Positions 27,176 through 36,573 of a stretch of DNA of 64,000 nt are shown here, one piece after another (position 1 is the stretch's first letter; the number at the start of each line of letters is the position of its first letter). Both the position numbers and the translations under genes were made by a program. The stretch spans positions 1-64,000 of the forward strand of contig NZ_JAFKEC010000021.1 in assembly GCF_017848315.1 (NCBI RefSeq), given 5' to 3'. The notes beneath the pieces were generated by a model. It had not been told where the DNA came from. It worked only from the letters and a program-made list of their open reading frames with translations, and ran no database searches. Source of the stretch: Pseudomonas palmensis. GTDB taxonomy: Bacteria > Pseudomonadota > Gammaproteobacteria > Pseudomonadales > Pseudomonadaceae.

Positions 27176-28369
27176 TCAGCGTGGTGTGAGCAGGCGGTCG
27201 GCGATCATTTCGCCGATCGGGATGGCCGAGGTGGCTGCCGGCGACGGTGCGTTGCACACGTGGACCATGCGCGGGGTCTCGGCGAACAGGAAGTCGTGCA
27301 CCAGGGTGCCGTCACGCATCACCGCCTGGGCGCGGATGCCCGCCTCGTAGGGCAGCAGGTCGTCGACCTCGAGCGAAGGGCAGTATTTGCGGCACTGTTC
27401 CAGGTAGCCGCGCTTGAACAGCGAGTTCTTCATCTCGGTGGTGCCCGAACCGAGGTTGTTCCACAGGGTTTTCCAGAAGCCGGGGAAGCTGGCGTACTGC
27501 GCCACGTCGCGCCAGTTGATCGAGAACTTGCCGTAGTTCTCGCGGCCCAGGCCCAGCACCGCATTCGGCCCGACAGTGACGCTGCCGTCGATCATGCGGG
27601 TGAGGTGCACGCCCAGAAACGGCAGCTCCGGGTCGGGGATCGGGTAGATCAGGTGATTGACGATCTGGTTCTTGGTGGCTGGCAGGCGGAAGTATTCGCC
27701 GCGAAACGGGATGATCTGGTGGTCGATCCTGACCCCGGCCAGCGCCGCCAGGCGGTCCGACTGCAGGCCGGCGCAGGCGACCAGCTGCCTGGCGCGCCAT
27801 ACGCGGTCTTCGCTGCTGATGGTGACGCTGTCGCCGCTTTCGGCGATCGCCGCCACGCGGGTGTCCAGGCAGATCTCGCCGCCGGCGGCCTGGATGACCT
27901 TGGCCATGGCCTGGCACACCTGCTTGTAGTCGACGATGCCGGTGGCATCGAGGAACAGCCCGCCCAGGCCGACGATGTTCGGCTCACGACGGCGCAGTTC
28001 GGCGGCATCCAGGCGCTCGACCTTCAGCCCGTTCTGTTGCGAGCGCTCGTACAGCGCCTGCATGCGTTGCACCTCGAGCGGGTTGGACGCCACCAGCAGC
28101 TTGCCGCACACCTCGTACTTGATGGCGTGGGTGTCGCAGAAGTCCTTGGTGGCCTGGGCGCCGCGCTTGCACAGGTCGGCCTTGAGGCTGCCGGGTGCGT
28201 AGTAGATGCCGGCGTGGATGACCCCGCTGTTATGGCCGGTCTGGTGCCGGGCCAGTGTGGTTTCCTTCTCCAGGATGACCAGCGAGGCGCCAGGCTGGCG
28301 CTTGAGCAGCGCCATGGCGGTGGCGAGGCCGACGATGCCGCCGCCGATGATGCAGTAGTCGTAAATCAT
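27176..28369 (-). CDS. lhgO: L-2-hydroxyglutarate oxidase/dehydrogenase
   Basis: LhgO oxidises L-2-hydroxyglutarate to 2-oxoglutarate with FAD, passing electrons to the quinone pool or oxygen. The 397-residue protein has the Rossmann FAD motif IIGGGIVGLA at 7-16, the family block HQTGHNSGVIHAGIYY at about 43-58, and PFRGEYF near 236. Length and motifs match LhgO. The ATG at 28369 has AAGGTGA upstream. The 97 bp before it hold a palindrome matching one before the GntR gene, suggesting local repression released by substrate. Confidence 0.92.
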   Translation of the reverse strand: MIYDYCIIGGGIVGLATAMALLKRQPGASLVILEKETTLARHQTGHNSGVIHAGIYYAPGSLKADLCKRGAQATKDFCDTHAIKYEVCGKLLVASNPLEVQRMQALYERSQQNGLKVERLDAAELRRREPNIVGLGGLFLDATGIVDYKQVCQAMAKVIQAAGGEICLDTRVAAIAESGDSVTISSEDRVWRARQLVACAGLQSDRLAALAGVRIDHQIIPFRGEYFRLPATKNQIVNHLIYPIPDPELPFLGVHLTRMIDGSVTVGPNAVLGLGRENYGKFSINWRDVAQYASFPGFWKTLWNNLGSGTTEMKNSLFKRGYLEQCRKYCPSLEVDDLLPYEAGIRAQAVMRDGTLVHDFLFAETPRMVHVCNAPSPAATSAIPIGEMIADRLLTPR

Positions 28370-28406
28370 GCAGGGGTCACCTTGGTATTCTTATCTGGTT
28401 ATCAGG

Positions 28407-28417
28407 TTGTCAGACTA
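28407..28417 (-). promoter_or_regulatory. Candidate operator upstream of lhgO
   Basis: TTGTCAGACTA is a near-palindrome differing by one base from the perfect palindrome before the GntR gene; both are preceded by CAGG. It is 38 bases upstream of the lhgO start codon. FadR-type GntR repressors bind short palindromes of this size. Confidence 0.55.
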
Positions 28418-28466
28418 AGTAGTGCGAAGAAAAAGGCGCTGACCCGCAGCGCCCGTCACGTGATGT

Positions 28467-29177
28467 TCATTCCATGGCTGGCAGGTCCAGCTTCAGGCGC
28501 TTGGCCGAGGCCCGCAGGTGCGCTTCGGCGCAGGCCGCGGCGCGGTGGCGGTCACCGTCGGCAATCGCCTGGTACAGCGCCTGGTGTTCGCGATTGGCGT
28601 CGGCCGAGCCGCCCACCGAATGCGCCGCCGAGTTCTCCCACGCGGTCTTGCGCGCGGCAGCCAGCTGGCCGCGCAGAAAGTCATGGAAGGCGACGAAGTA
28701 GTCGTTCTTGCTGGCTTCGGCAATTGCGCGGTGAAACTCCACGTCGGCAGCCGCCGCCACGTCGAACTGGCTGCGCTTGTCGATCATTTCCTGCAGGGCC
28801 TTGGCCATGCGCGCCAGGTCTGCCTGGTCGCGGCGCTGGGCGGCAATCGAAGCGGCCTGGGTTTCGATCCACAGGCGCACTTCGAACATCTGCACCAGGT
28901 CGGCACTGCGCCCGTTGTTGCTGGGGAAGCGGAACACCGTGCCGGTCGGATTCTGCGAAATGTACGAGCCCAGCCCGCGCCGGGCGATCAGTACGCCATC
29001 GGCCTTGAGCTGGGAGATCGCCTCGCGCACCACCGAGCGGCTGACATTCAGCTGTTCGGCCAGTTGCTGCTCGGTGGGCAGGCGTGCTTCGGCAGCCAGG
29101 CGCCCCGAGTCGATCTCGGTGCGGATGGCGCTGACGACGCGTTCCACCAGGGTGTCGGGGCGTTGAAGCTCGAGCAT
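28467..29177 (-). CDS. lhgR: FadR-type GntR transcriptional regulator (LhgR-like)
   Basis: The 236-residue protein has an N-terminal winged helix-turn-helix (LPTEQQLAEQLNVSRSVVREAISQL at about 33-58) and a C-terminal all-helical FCD domain with the metal ligands Asp and His in DVEFHRAI, then later histidines in REHQALY and AEAHL. It is directly upstream of lhgO, and a GntR-family repressor named LhgR controls lhgO in P. putida W619 as I recall it. The symbol rests on context plus family. The same palindrome before its own gene suggests autorepression. Confidence 0.8.
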   Translation of the reverse strand: MLELQRPDTLVERVVSAIRTEIDSGRLAAEARLPTEQQLAEQLNVSRSVVREAISQLKADGVLIARRGLGSYISQNPTGTVFRFPSNNGRSADLVQMFEVRLWIETQAASIAAQRRDQADLARMAKALQEMIDKRSQFDVAAAADVEFHRAIAEASKNDYFVAFHDFLRGQLAAARKTAWENSAAHSVGGSADANREHQALYQAIADGDRHRAAACAEAHLRASAKRLKLDLPAME

Positions 29178-29201
29178 GAAGGATAAAGCCAGTAGGTCAG
29201 G

Positions 29202-29212
29202 TTGTCAGACAA
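29202..29212 (-). promoter_or_regulatory. Candidate operator upstream of the GntR gene
   Basis: TTGTCAGACAA is a perfect 11-bp palindrome, 24 bases upstream of the regulator's start. The same core recurs before lhgO, so it is a good candidate for the regulator's own site. Confidence 0.6.
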
Positions 29213-29233
29213 TGCCCGTGCAGCCGCATGTTG

Positions 29234-30001
29234 TCAAGAATGTGCCTGGGGTTGCAGGCGATAGAACGCCCGTGCGTTACCCCACAGCACGCGCTCGACA
29301 CTGGCGCTGCCCAGCGTGTGGCGGATCAGCTGGATATCGGCCGGGTCGAACGGGCGCGGTGCGCGGGTGGAGGGCAGGTCGCTGCCGAACATCAGGGCGT
29401 GGGGGTTGGCGGCATCGATGTCGCGCAAGGCAGCGGCCACATCGAAATCGACCCGGCCAAAGCCGCAGGCCTTGATGCGCACACCTGCCTCGGCCAGTTG
29501 CAGCAGCGCCGGCAGGCCGTCGCGGCGCAGGCCCAGGTGATCGATGCTTACCGCCGGCAAGCGGCGCAGCAGCGGGGTCAGCTCGCCCAGCTCGCGCGAA
29601 TCGACGTACAGCTCGACGTTCCAGCCGGCCAGTTCGAACACGCGCAGGGCCATGGCTTCGAGCTGATCGGCCTGCGCCGAGCCGCCGCGCTTGAGGTTGA
29701 AGCGCAGTGCACGCACGCCGGCGGCATCCAGCGCGAGCAGCTCGGCATCGCTGATGCCGGCCGGCACCTGGGTCACCCCCACGTAGCCTGGGCCCAGCTG
29801 TTTCAAGGCGGCCAGCAGGTAGCCCTGGTCGAAGGCCTGGAACGAACCCGACACCACCGCGCCGCCGCAGATGCCCAGCGGCGTGACGGCCGCCAGGTAG
29901 TCCTCGGTGGTGAAGGCCTCGGGCAGGTAGCCGTTGTTGGGCACCAGCGCGAAGCGCGGGTCGATGATGTGGCAGTGGGCGTCGAAGATCGGCTGGGGCA
30001 T
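29234..30001 (-). CDS. Amidohydrolase-2 family hydrolase
   Basis: The 255-residue TIM-barrel protein has the amidohydrolase metal motif HCH near residue 9 (FDAHCHIID) and the catalytic Asp in FGSDLPSTRA near 220. It resembles the COG3618 group, which includes 2-pyrone-4,6-dicarboxylate lactonase and sugar-lactone hydrolases. Its substrate is not evident. It is upstream of lhgR on the same strand with a 56-bp gap that holds the operator, so it may not share regulation with lhgO. Confidence 0.82.
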   Translation of the reverse strand: MPQPIFDAHCHIIDPRFALVPNNGYLPEAFTTEDYLAAVTPLGICGGAVVSGSFQAFDQGYLLAALKQLGPGYVGVTQVPAGISDAELLALDAAGVRALRFNLKRGGSAQADQLEAMALRVFELAGWNVELYVDSRELGELTPLLRRLPAVSIDHLGLRRDGLPALLQLAEAGVRIKACGFGRVDFDVAAALRDIDAANPHALMFGSDLPSTRAPRPFDPADIQLIRHTLGSASVERVLWGNARAFYRLQPQAHS

Positions 30002-30019
30002 GGGGGCTCCTTGACGGGG

Positions 30020-30373
30020 TTACAGCTCGCTGACGTAGGTGCCGGTGCCCTTGAGGATGTTCTGCAGGGTCTGCTCGACTTCGGCGAGGTCGGTGCCGTC
30101 GCTGCTGAGGGTGATTTCCAGATGATCGGCGCCGTTGAACACGTCGGCGTCTCCCGGTGCCACTTCGATCAGCAGGCGCCTGGCACTGAGGGTGACCTTG
30201 ATGCCGTCCAGTGTGCTCGGTTCGTCATCCAGGGTGATGTCCACCGTGTCTTCGTCCGGGTAGCGGGTCATGAGGAACATCTGGCCCTTGTCGCTGTGGC
30301 AGCACAGGGTGGCCATGTTGTCTTCTTCATCATCGCAGGGGGTGGCGAAGAGCAGGGGGGTGGTCAGTTGCAT
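30020..30373 (-). CDS. Small acidic conserved protein of unknown function
   Basis: The product has 117 residues from ATG 30373; a TTG six codons upstream is also in frame. It is strongly acidic (CDDEEDN, EPSTLDG, SSDGTDLAE) with alternating hydrophobic residues, suggesting a small beta-rich fold, and it has no membrane segment. It ends 18 bases before the amidohydrolase, likely the same transcript. It is divergent from gdhB. I do not recognise a family. Confidence 0.7.
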   Translation of the reverse strand: MQLTTPLLFATPCDDEEDNMATLCCHSDKGQMFLMTRYPDEDTVDITLDDEPSTLDGIKVTLSARRLLIEVAPGDADVFNGADHLEITLSSDGTDLAEVEQTLQNILKGTGTYVSEL

Positions 30374-30461
30374 GGACGGCTCGGTGGTCAAGAAGTGAAA
30401 CGCGAGTGTGCCAGTCTTCGGTCAATGGATAAATCGCCGCCTGCCGCTGATTGACCGAATA

Positions 30462-30477
30462 TGTCGCAGCATCGCAA
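30462..30477 (+). promoter_or_regulatory. Candidate ArgR half-site upstream of gdhB
   Basis: TGTCGC, eight bases, then AA exactly fits the half-site recalled for Pseudomonas ArgR (TGTCGCN8AA). It is 160 bp before gdhB. In P. aeruginosa gdhB is arginine-inducible through ArgR. A second tandem half-site about 21 bases downstream is only weakly matched here (TGACCG at 30485). Confidence 0.5.
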
Positions 30478-30621
30478 GCAGGGGTGACCGGCCAGTCGTT
30501 AAGCTGCCCTGTCGATGGACAACCCGACGACACCCAGCGTGTGGTTGGCTATGGTTGATCCGAGCATGACGGCATGTGCGCGACGCTTCACTCAATAACA
30601 AGCCCAAGCGGAGTACCACAG

Positions 30622-33600
30622 ATGGCGTTTTTCACCGCAGCCAGCAAAGCCGACTTCCAGCATCAACTGCAGGCGGCCCTGGCGCAGCACATCGGGGAAC
30701 AGGCACTGCCACAAGTGGCGCTGTTTGCCGAGCAGTTCTTTGGCATCATCTCTCTTGACGAATTGACCCAGCGTCGCCTCTCCGACCTGGCCGGCTGCAC
30801 CCTCTCGGCCTGGCGCATCATCGAACGCTTCGACCACACCGAACCCCAGGTTCGGGTCTACAACCCCGATTACGAACGCCACGGCTGGCAGTCCACCCAC
30901 ACGGCCGTGGAAGTGCTGCACCATGACCTGCCGTTTCTGGTCGACTCGGTGCGTACCGAGCTCAACCGCCGCGGCTACAGCATCCATACCCTGCAGACCA
31001 CCGTGCTCAGCGTGCGTCGCGGGGCCAAGGGCGAGCTGCTGGAGATTCTGCCCAAGGGCACCCAGGGTGAGGGCATCCTGCAGGAATCGCTGATGTACCT
31101 GGAGATCGACCGCTGCGCCAATGCCGCCGAGCTCAACCTGCTGGCCCGCGAGTTGGAGCAGGTGCTGGCCGAAGTGCGCGTGGTGGTGGCCGATTTCGAG
31201 CCGATGAAGGCCAAGGTGCGCGAGCTGCTCGAGCTGATCGACCACACGGCCTACGCCCCGGCCGCTGCCGAGAAGGACGAGGTCAAGAGCTTCCTGCAAT
31301 GGCTGGTGAGCAACCATTTCACCTTCCTGGGCTACGAAGAGTTCGTGGTCAAGGCCGACGCCCAGGGCGGCCAGCTGGAGTATGACGAGCAGTCCTTCCT
31401 CGGCCTGACCCGCCGCCTGCGCAGCGGCCTCAGCGCCGACGACCTGCGCATCGAAGACTACGCCGTCAATTACCTCAACGAGCCGCTGCTGCTGTCGTTC
31501 GCCAAGGCCGCGCACCCCAGCCGCGTGCACCGCCCGGCCTACCCGGACTACGTGTCGATCCGCCAGCTGGACGCCGACGGCAAGGTGATCAAGGAATGCC
31601 GCTTCATGGGCCTGTACACCTCGTCGGTGTATGGCGAAAGTGTGCGGGTGATCCCGTACATTCGCGGCAAGGTCGCCGAAGTGGAGCGCCGTTCGGGCTT
31701 CGACGCCAAGGCCCACCTGGGCAAGGAGCTGGCCCAGGTACTTGAGGTGCTGCCGCGCGACGACCTGTTCCAGACCCCGGTGGATGAGCTGTTCAGCACC
31801 GTGATGTCGATCGTGCAGATCCAGGAGCGCAACAAGATTCGCGTGTTCCTGCGCAAGGACCCCTACGGGCGCTTCTGCTACTGCCTGGCCTATGTGCCGC
31901 GCGACATCTATTCCACCGAGGTGCGCCAGAAGATCCAGCAGGTGCTGATGGAGCGCCTGAAGGCCAGCGACTGCGAGTTCTGGACCTTCTTCTCCGAGTC
32001 GGTGCTGGCCCGCGTGCAACTGATTCTGCGAGTCGACCCGAAAAACCGCATCGACATCGACCCCCAGCAGCTGGAAAACGAAGTGGTGCAGGCCTGCCGT
32101 TCGTGGCAGGACGACTATGCCAGCCTGACCGTCGAGAGCTTCGGCGAGGCCCAGGGCACCAATGTGCTGGCCGACTTCCCCAAAGGCTTCCCGGCCGGCT
32201 ACCGCGAGCGCTTTGCCGCGCATTCGGCGGTGGTGGACATGCAGCACCTGCTGACCCTGTCCGACAGCAAGCCGTTGGTGATGAGCTTCTACCAGCCGCT
32301 GACCCAGGCCGGCAAACAGCAACTGCACTGCAAGCTGTACCACGCCGACACCCCGCTGGCGCTGTCGGACGTGCTGCCGATCCTGGAAAACCTGGGCCTG
32401 CGCGTACTGGGCGAGTTCCCGTACCGTCTTCGCCACAGCAATGGCCGCGAGTTCTGGATTCATGACTTTGCCTTCACCTACAGCGAAGGCCTGAACCTGG
32501 ATATCCAGCAGCTCAACGACACCCTGCAGGACGCCTTCGTGCACATCGTCAACGGCGACGCCGAAAACGATGCGTTCAACCGTCTGGTACTGACCGCCGG
32601 CCTGCCGTGGCGCGACGTGGCGCTGCTGCGCGCCTATGCCCGCTACCTCAAGCAGATTCGCCTGGGCTTCGACCTGGGCTACATCGCCAGCACCCTGAAC
32701 AACCATACCGACATCGCCCGCGAGCTGACCCGGCTGTTCAAGACCCGCTTCTACCTGGCGCGCAAGCTGGCCGGGGATGACCTGGACGACAAGCAGCAAC
32801 GCCTGGAACAGGCGATCCTGACCGCGCTGGACGACGTGCAGGTGCTCAACGAAGACCGCATCCTGCGTCGCTACCTGGACCTGATCAAGGCCACCCTGCG
32901 CACCAACTTCTACCAGACCGACGCCAATGGCCAGGCCAAGTCGTACTTCAGCTTCAAGTTCAACCCAAGGCTGATTCCCGAGCTGCCCAAGCCGGTGCCC
33001 AAGTTCGAGATCTTCGTGTATTCGCCGCGGGTCGAGGGCGTGCACCTGCGCTTTGGCAACGTGGCACGCGGCGGGCTGCGCTGGTCGGACCGCGAAGAGG
33101 ACTTCCGCACCGAAGTGCTGGGCCTGGTGAAGGCGCAGCAGGTGAAGAACTCGGTGATCGTGCCGGTAGGTGCCAAGGGTGGCTTCCTGCCGCGCCGGCT
33201 GCCGCTGGGCGGCAGCCGCGACGATATCCAGGCCGAAGGCATCGCCTGCTACCGCATCTTCATTTCCGGCCTGCTGGACATTACCGACAACCTCAAGGAT
33301 GGCGTGCTGGTGCCGCCGGTCAACGTGGTGCGTCACGACGATGACGACCCGTACCTGGTGGTGGCGGCCGACAAGGGCACCGCGACCTTCTCGGACATCG
33401 CCAACGGCATCGCCATCGACTACGGCTTCTGGCTGGGCGACGCCTTTGCCTCGGGCGGTTCGGCCGGCTACGACCACAAGAAGATGGGGATTACCGCCCG
33501 TGGTGCGTGGGTTGGCGTGCAGCGCCATTTCCGCGAGCGTGGCATCAACGTGCAGCAGGACCCGATCACCGTGGTCGGTGTGGGCGACATGGCCGGCGAC

Positions 33601-35487
33601 GTGTTCGGCAACGGCCTGCTGATGTCAGACAAGCTGCAACTGGTGGCCGCCTTCAACCACCTGCATATCTTCATCGACCCGAACCCGGAGCCTGCCAGCA
33701 GCTTTGCCGAGCGCAAGCGCCTGTTCGACCTGCCGCGGTCGGCCTGGAGCGACTACGACACCAGCATCATGTCCGAAGGTGGCGGGATCTTCTCGCGCAG
33801 TGCCAAGAGCATCGCCATCAGCCCGCAGATGAAGGAACGCTTTGCCATCGAGGCCGACAAGCTGACCCCGACCGAGCTGCTCAATGCGCTGCTCAAGGCG
33901 CCGGTCGACCTGCTGTGGAACGGCGGTATCGGCACCTACGTCAAGTCCAGCGAAGAGAGCCACGCCGATGTGGGCGACAAAGCCAACGACGCGTTGCGCG
34001 TGGACGGCAACGAGCTGCGCTGCAAGGTGGTGGGCGAGGGCGGCAACCTGGGCATGACCCAGCTGGGTCGGGTCGAGTTCGGCCTCAACGGCGGCGCGAC
34101 CAACACCGACTTCATCGACAACGCCGGTGGCGTGGACTGCTCCGACCACGAGGTCAACATCAAGATCCTGCTCAACGAGGTGGTGCAGGCCGGTGACATG
34201 ACCGAGAAGCAGCGCAACCAGTTGCTGGGCAGCATGACCGACGAAGTGTCTGCGCTGGTGCTGGGCAACAACTACAAGCAGACCCAGGCACTGTCGCTGG
34301 CGGCGCGCCGGGCGCGTGAGCGGATTTCCGAGTACAAGCGCCTGATGGCCGACCTGGAAAGTCGCGGCAAGCTGGACCGGGCCATCGAGTTCCTGCCTAC
34401 AGAAGAGCAACTGGCCGAGCGCATTGCGGCCAACCAGGGCTTGACCCGGGCCGAGCTGTCGGTGCTGATCTCGTACAGCAAGATCGACCTCAAGGAAGCC
34501 CTGCTGCAGTCGCTGGTGCCGGATGACGACTATCTGACCCGCGACATGGAGACGGCCTTCCCGCCGTCGCTGGTGAACAAGTTCGCCGAGGCCATGCGTC
34601 GCCATCGCCTCAAGCGCGAGATCGTCAGCACCCAGATCGCCAACGACCTGGTCAACAACATGGGCATCACCTTCGTGCAGCGGCTCAAGGAGTCCACGGG
34701 CATGAGCCCGGCGAACGTGGCCGGTGCCTACGTGATCGTGCGCGACATCTTCCACCTGCCGCACTGGTTCCGCCAGATCGAGGCGCTGGACTACCTGGTG
34801 CCCGCCGAAGTGCAGCTGACGCTGATGGACGAGCTGATGCGCCTGGGCCGCCGGGCCACCCGCTGGTTCCTGCGCAGCCGTCGCAACGAGCAGGATGCCG
34901 GGCGTGACGTGGCCCACTTCGGGCCCAAGATCGCGGCGCTGGGGCTCAAGCTGGACGAACTGCTGGAGGGGCCGACCCGCGAGCGCTGGATGACCCGCTA
35001 CCAGGGCTTCGTCGAAGCCGGCGTGCCGGAGCTGCTGGCGCGCATGGTGGCTGGCACTACGCACCTGTACACCCTGTTGCCGATCATCGAGGCCTCCGAT
35101 GTGACCGGCCAGGACCCGGCCGAGGTGGCCAAGGCGTTCTTCGCCGTGGGCAGCGCGCTGGACCTGACCTGGTACCTGCAGGAAATCAGCAACCTGCCGG
35201 TGGAGAACAACTGGCAGGCACTGGCACGTGAAGCGTTTCGCGATGACATCGACCTGCAGCAGCGCGCCATCACCATCTCCGTGTTGCAGATGGTCGATGC
35301 GCCTGCCGACATGGATGCGCGGGTTGCCTTGTGGCTGGCGCAGCATGCGGTGATGGTGGAGCGCTGGCGCGCGATGCTCGATGAGCTGCGTGCGGCCACC
35401 GGCACCGATTACGCCATGTATGCGGTGGCCAACCGCGAGCTGGTTGACCTGGCGCTGAGCGGGCAGTCGGCGGCGGTGCCGTCGTGA
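30622..35487 (+). CDS. gdhB: NAD-dependent glutamate dehydrogenase, large (180-kDa) type
   Basis: GdhB deaminates glutamate to 2-oxoglutarate with NAD and is used in arginine and glutamate catabolism. The 1621-residue length is that of Pseudomonas GdhB. A long N-terminal regulatory part with ACT-like repeats (LPFLVDSVRTELNRRGYSIHTL) precedes the catalytic region. That region contains RGGLRWSDR at about 815, the active-site Lys in PVGAKGGF near 850, and GVGDMAGDVFGNG for NAD. Start ATG 30622 has GGAG upstream. A terminator follows the stop. Confidence 0.96.
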   Translation: MAFFTAASKADFQHQLQAALAQHIGEQALPQVALFAEQFFGIISLDELTQRRLSDLAGCTLSAWRIIERFDHTEPQVRVYNPDYERHGWQSTHTAVEVLHHDLPFLVDSVRTELNRRGYSIHTLQTTVLSVRRGAKGELLEILPKGTQGEGILQESLMYLEIDRCANAAELNLLARELEQVLAEVRVVVADFEPMKAKVRELLELIDHTAYAPAAAEKDEVKSFLQWLVSNHFTFLGYEEFVVKADAQGGQLEYDEQSFLGLTRRLRSGLSADDLRIEDYAVNYLNEPLLLSFAKAAHPSRVHRPAYPDYVSIRQLDADGKVIKECRFMGLYTSSVYGESVRVIPYIRGKVAEVERRSGFDAKAHLGKELAQVLEVLPRDDLFQTPVDELFSTVMSIVQIQERNKIRVFLRKDPYGRFCYCLAYVPRDIYSTEVRQKIQQVLMERLKASDCEFWTFFSESVLARVQLILRVDPKNRIDIDPQQLENEVVQACRSWQDDYASLTVESFGEAQGTNVLADFPKGFPAGYRERFAAHSAVVDMQHLLTLSDSKPLVMSFYQPLTQAGKQQLHCKLYHADTPLALSDVLPILENLGLRVLGEFPYRLRHSNGREFWIHDFAFTYSEGLNLDIQQLNDTLQDAFVHIVNGDAENDAFNRLVLTAGLPWRDVALLRAYARYLKQIRLGFDLGYIASTLNNHTDIARELTRLFKTRFYLARKLAGDDLDDKQQRLEQAILTALDDVQVLNEDRILRRYLDLIKATLRTNFYQTDANGQAKSYFSFKFNPRLIPELPKPVPKFEIFVYSPRVEGVHLRFGNVARGGLRWSDREEDFRTEVLGLVKAQQVKNSVIVPVGAKGGFLPRRLPLGGSRDDIQAEGIACYRIFISGLLDITDNLKDGVLVPPVNVVRHDDDDPYLVVAADKGTATFSDIANGIAIDYGFWLGDAFASGGSAGYDHKKMGITARGAWVGVQRHFRERGINVQQDPITVVGVGDMAGDVFGNGLLMSDKLQLVAAFNHLHIFIDPNPEPASSFAERKRLFDLPRSAWSDYDTSIMSEGGGIFSRSAKSIAISPQMKERFAIEADKLTPTELLNALLKAPVDLLWNGGIGTYVKSSEESHADVGDKANDALRVDGNELRCKVVGEGGNLGMTQLGRVEFGLNGGATNTDFIDNAGGVDCSDHEVNIKILLNEVVQAGDMTEKQRNQLLGSMTDEVSALVLGNNYKQTQALSLAARRARERISEYKRLMADLESRGKLDRAIEFLPTEEQLAERIAANQGLTRAELSVLISYSKIDLKEALLQSLVPDDDYLTRDMETAFPPSLVNKFAEAMRRHRLKREIVSTQIANDLVNNMGITFVQRLKESTGMSPANVAGAYVIVRDIFHLPHWFRQIEALDYLVPAEVQLTLMDELMRLGRRATRWFLRSRRNEQDAGRDVAHFGPKIAALGLKLDELLEGPTRERWMTRYQGFVEAGVPELLARMVAGTTHLYTLLPIIEASDVTGQDPAEVAKAFFAVGSALDLTWYLQEISNLPVENNWQALAREAFRDDIDLQQRAITISVLQMVDAPADMDARVALWLAQHAVMVERWRAMLDELRAATGTDYAMYAVANRELVDLALSGQSAAVPS

Positions 35488-35506
35488 GTGTGTAGCAGGT
35501 AAAAAG

Positions 35507-35536
35507 AAGCCCCGGCCTGTGCCGGGGCTTTCTTTT
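35507..35536. terminator. Bidirectional terminator between gdhB and ppsR
   Basis: A perfect 10-bp stem AAGCCCCGGC/GCCGGGGCTT has a CTGT loop, with TCTTTT following on the + strand and an A-rich run before it. It sits between convergent genes and can serve both. Confidence 0.9.
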
Positions 35537-35577
35537 GGTGGGGTGGGCCGTTGCGCCGGCAAGGCCGGCCGGGCGGC

Positions 35578-36396
35578 TTACTTGAAGCGCCGCTCCACGC
35601 CTTTCTCCACCAGGATCTTGGCGGATATCTCTTCCACCGAAAAATGCGTGGAGTTGATGTTGGGAATGTTCTCGCGCCGGAACAGGTTCTCCACTTCGCG
35701 CACCTCGAACTCGCACTGGGCAAAGCTGGCGTAGCGGCTGTTGGGCTTGCGCTCGTGGCGAATGGCAGTGAGGCGGTCGGGGTCGATGGTCAGGCCGAAC
35801 AGCTTGTGCTGGTGGTTCTTCAAGGCCGGTGGCAACTGCAGGCGCTCCATGTCGTCTTCGGTCAGCGGGTAGTTGGCTGCGCGAATGCCGAACTGCATGG
35901 CCATGTACAGGCAGGTGGGGGTCTTGCCGCAGCGCGATACGCCCACCAGGATCAGGTCGGCCTTGTCGTAGTAGTGGGTGCGCGCACCGTCGTCGTTGTC
36001 CAGGGCGAAGTTCACCGCCTCGATGCGCTCCATGTAGTTGGAGTTGCCGCCGATCGAGTGCGATTTGCCCACCGAATACGACGAATGGGCGGTCAGCTCC
36101 TGTTCCAGCGGCGCCAGGAAGGTCGAGAAGATGTCGATCATGAAGCCGTTGGAGGTGGCCAGGATCTCGCGGATATCCTGGTTGACGATGGTATCGAAGA
36201 TGATCGGGCGCACGCCGTCGCGTTCTGCGGCGGTATTGATTTGCTGTACCATGGTGCGCGCTTTGTCCACGGTGTCGATGTACGGTCGCGTGAACTTGTT
36301 GAACCCGATGCTCTCGAATTGTGCCAACAAGCTTTGTCCCAGCGTTTCGGCAGTGATGCCGGTGCCGTCGGAAATAAAGAAAGCAGATCGTTTCAT
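35578..36396 (-). CDS. ppsR: Phosphoenolpyruvate synthase regulatory protein (kinase/pyrophosphorylase)
   Basis: PpsR (DUF299) inactivates PEP synthase by ADP-dependent threonine phosphorylation and reactivates it by phosphorolysis. The 272-residue protein has the P-loop GVSRCGKT at 152-159 and the N-terminal [12 protein letters not shown] block. The ATG at 36396 has AAGG upstream. It is divergent from its target ppsA with a 177-bp control region between them. Confidence 0.95.
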   Translation of the reverse strand: MKRSAFFISDGTGITAETLGQSLLAQFESIGFNKFTRPYIDTVDKARTMVQQINTAAERDGVRPIIFDTIVNQDIREILATSNGFMIDIFSTFLAPLEQELTAHSSYSVGKSHSIGGNSNYMERIEAVNFALDNDDGARTHYYDKADLILVGVSRCGKTPTCLYMAMQFGIRAANYPLTEDDMERLQLPPALKNHQHKLFGLTIDPDRLTAIRHERKPNSRYASFAQCEFEVREVENLFRRENIPNINSTHFSVEEISAKILVEKGVERRFK

Positions 36397-36433
36397 TTGC
36401 GCCTTGGGCCTTAAGCTGGTGACGATTCTTGGA

Positions 36434-36457
36434 TATGATACGTTCGGTTTGCCGAAC
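36434..36457. promoter_or_regulatory. -10-like element and palindrome between ppsR and ppsA
   Basis: TATGAT at 36434-36439 resembles a -10 box on the + strand (and TATCAT on the other strand). The palindrome GTTCGG-TTTG-CCGAAC follows at 36442-36457. An operator at a start site shared by the divergent pair is a reasonable reading. No -35 is convincing. Confidence 0.35.
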
Positions 36458-36573
36458 ATCCCTGGTCGGCATTCTCACTTATTTTCCAGGTCCAGGCCAC
36501 AAACGCCCGGTACGGTCACAGCGAACTGACCGGCGTCATGAGCTTTTCCAACACAGTTAGTGGAGAGATCACC

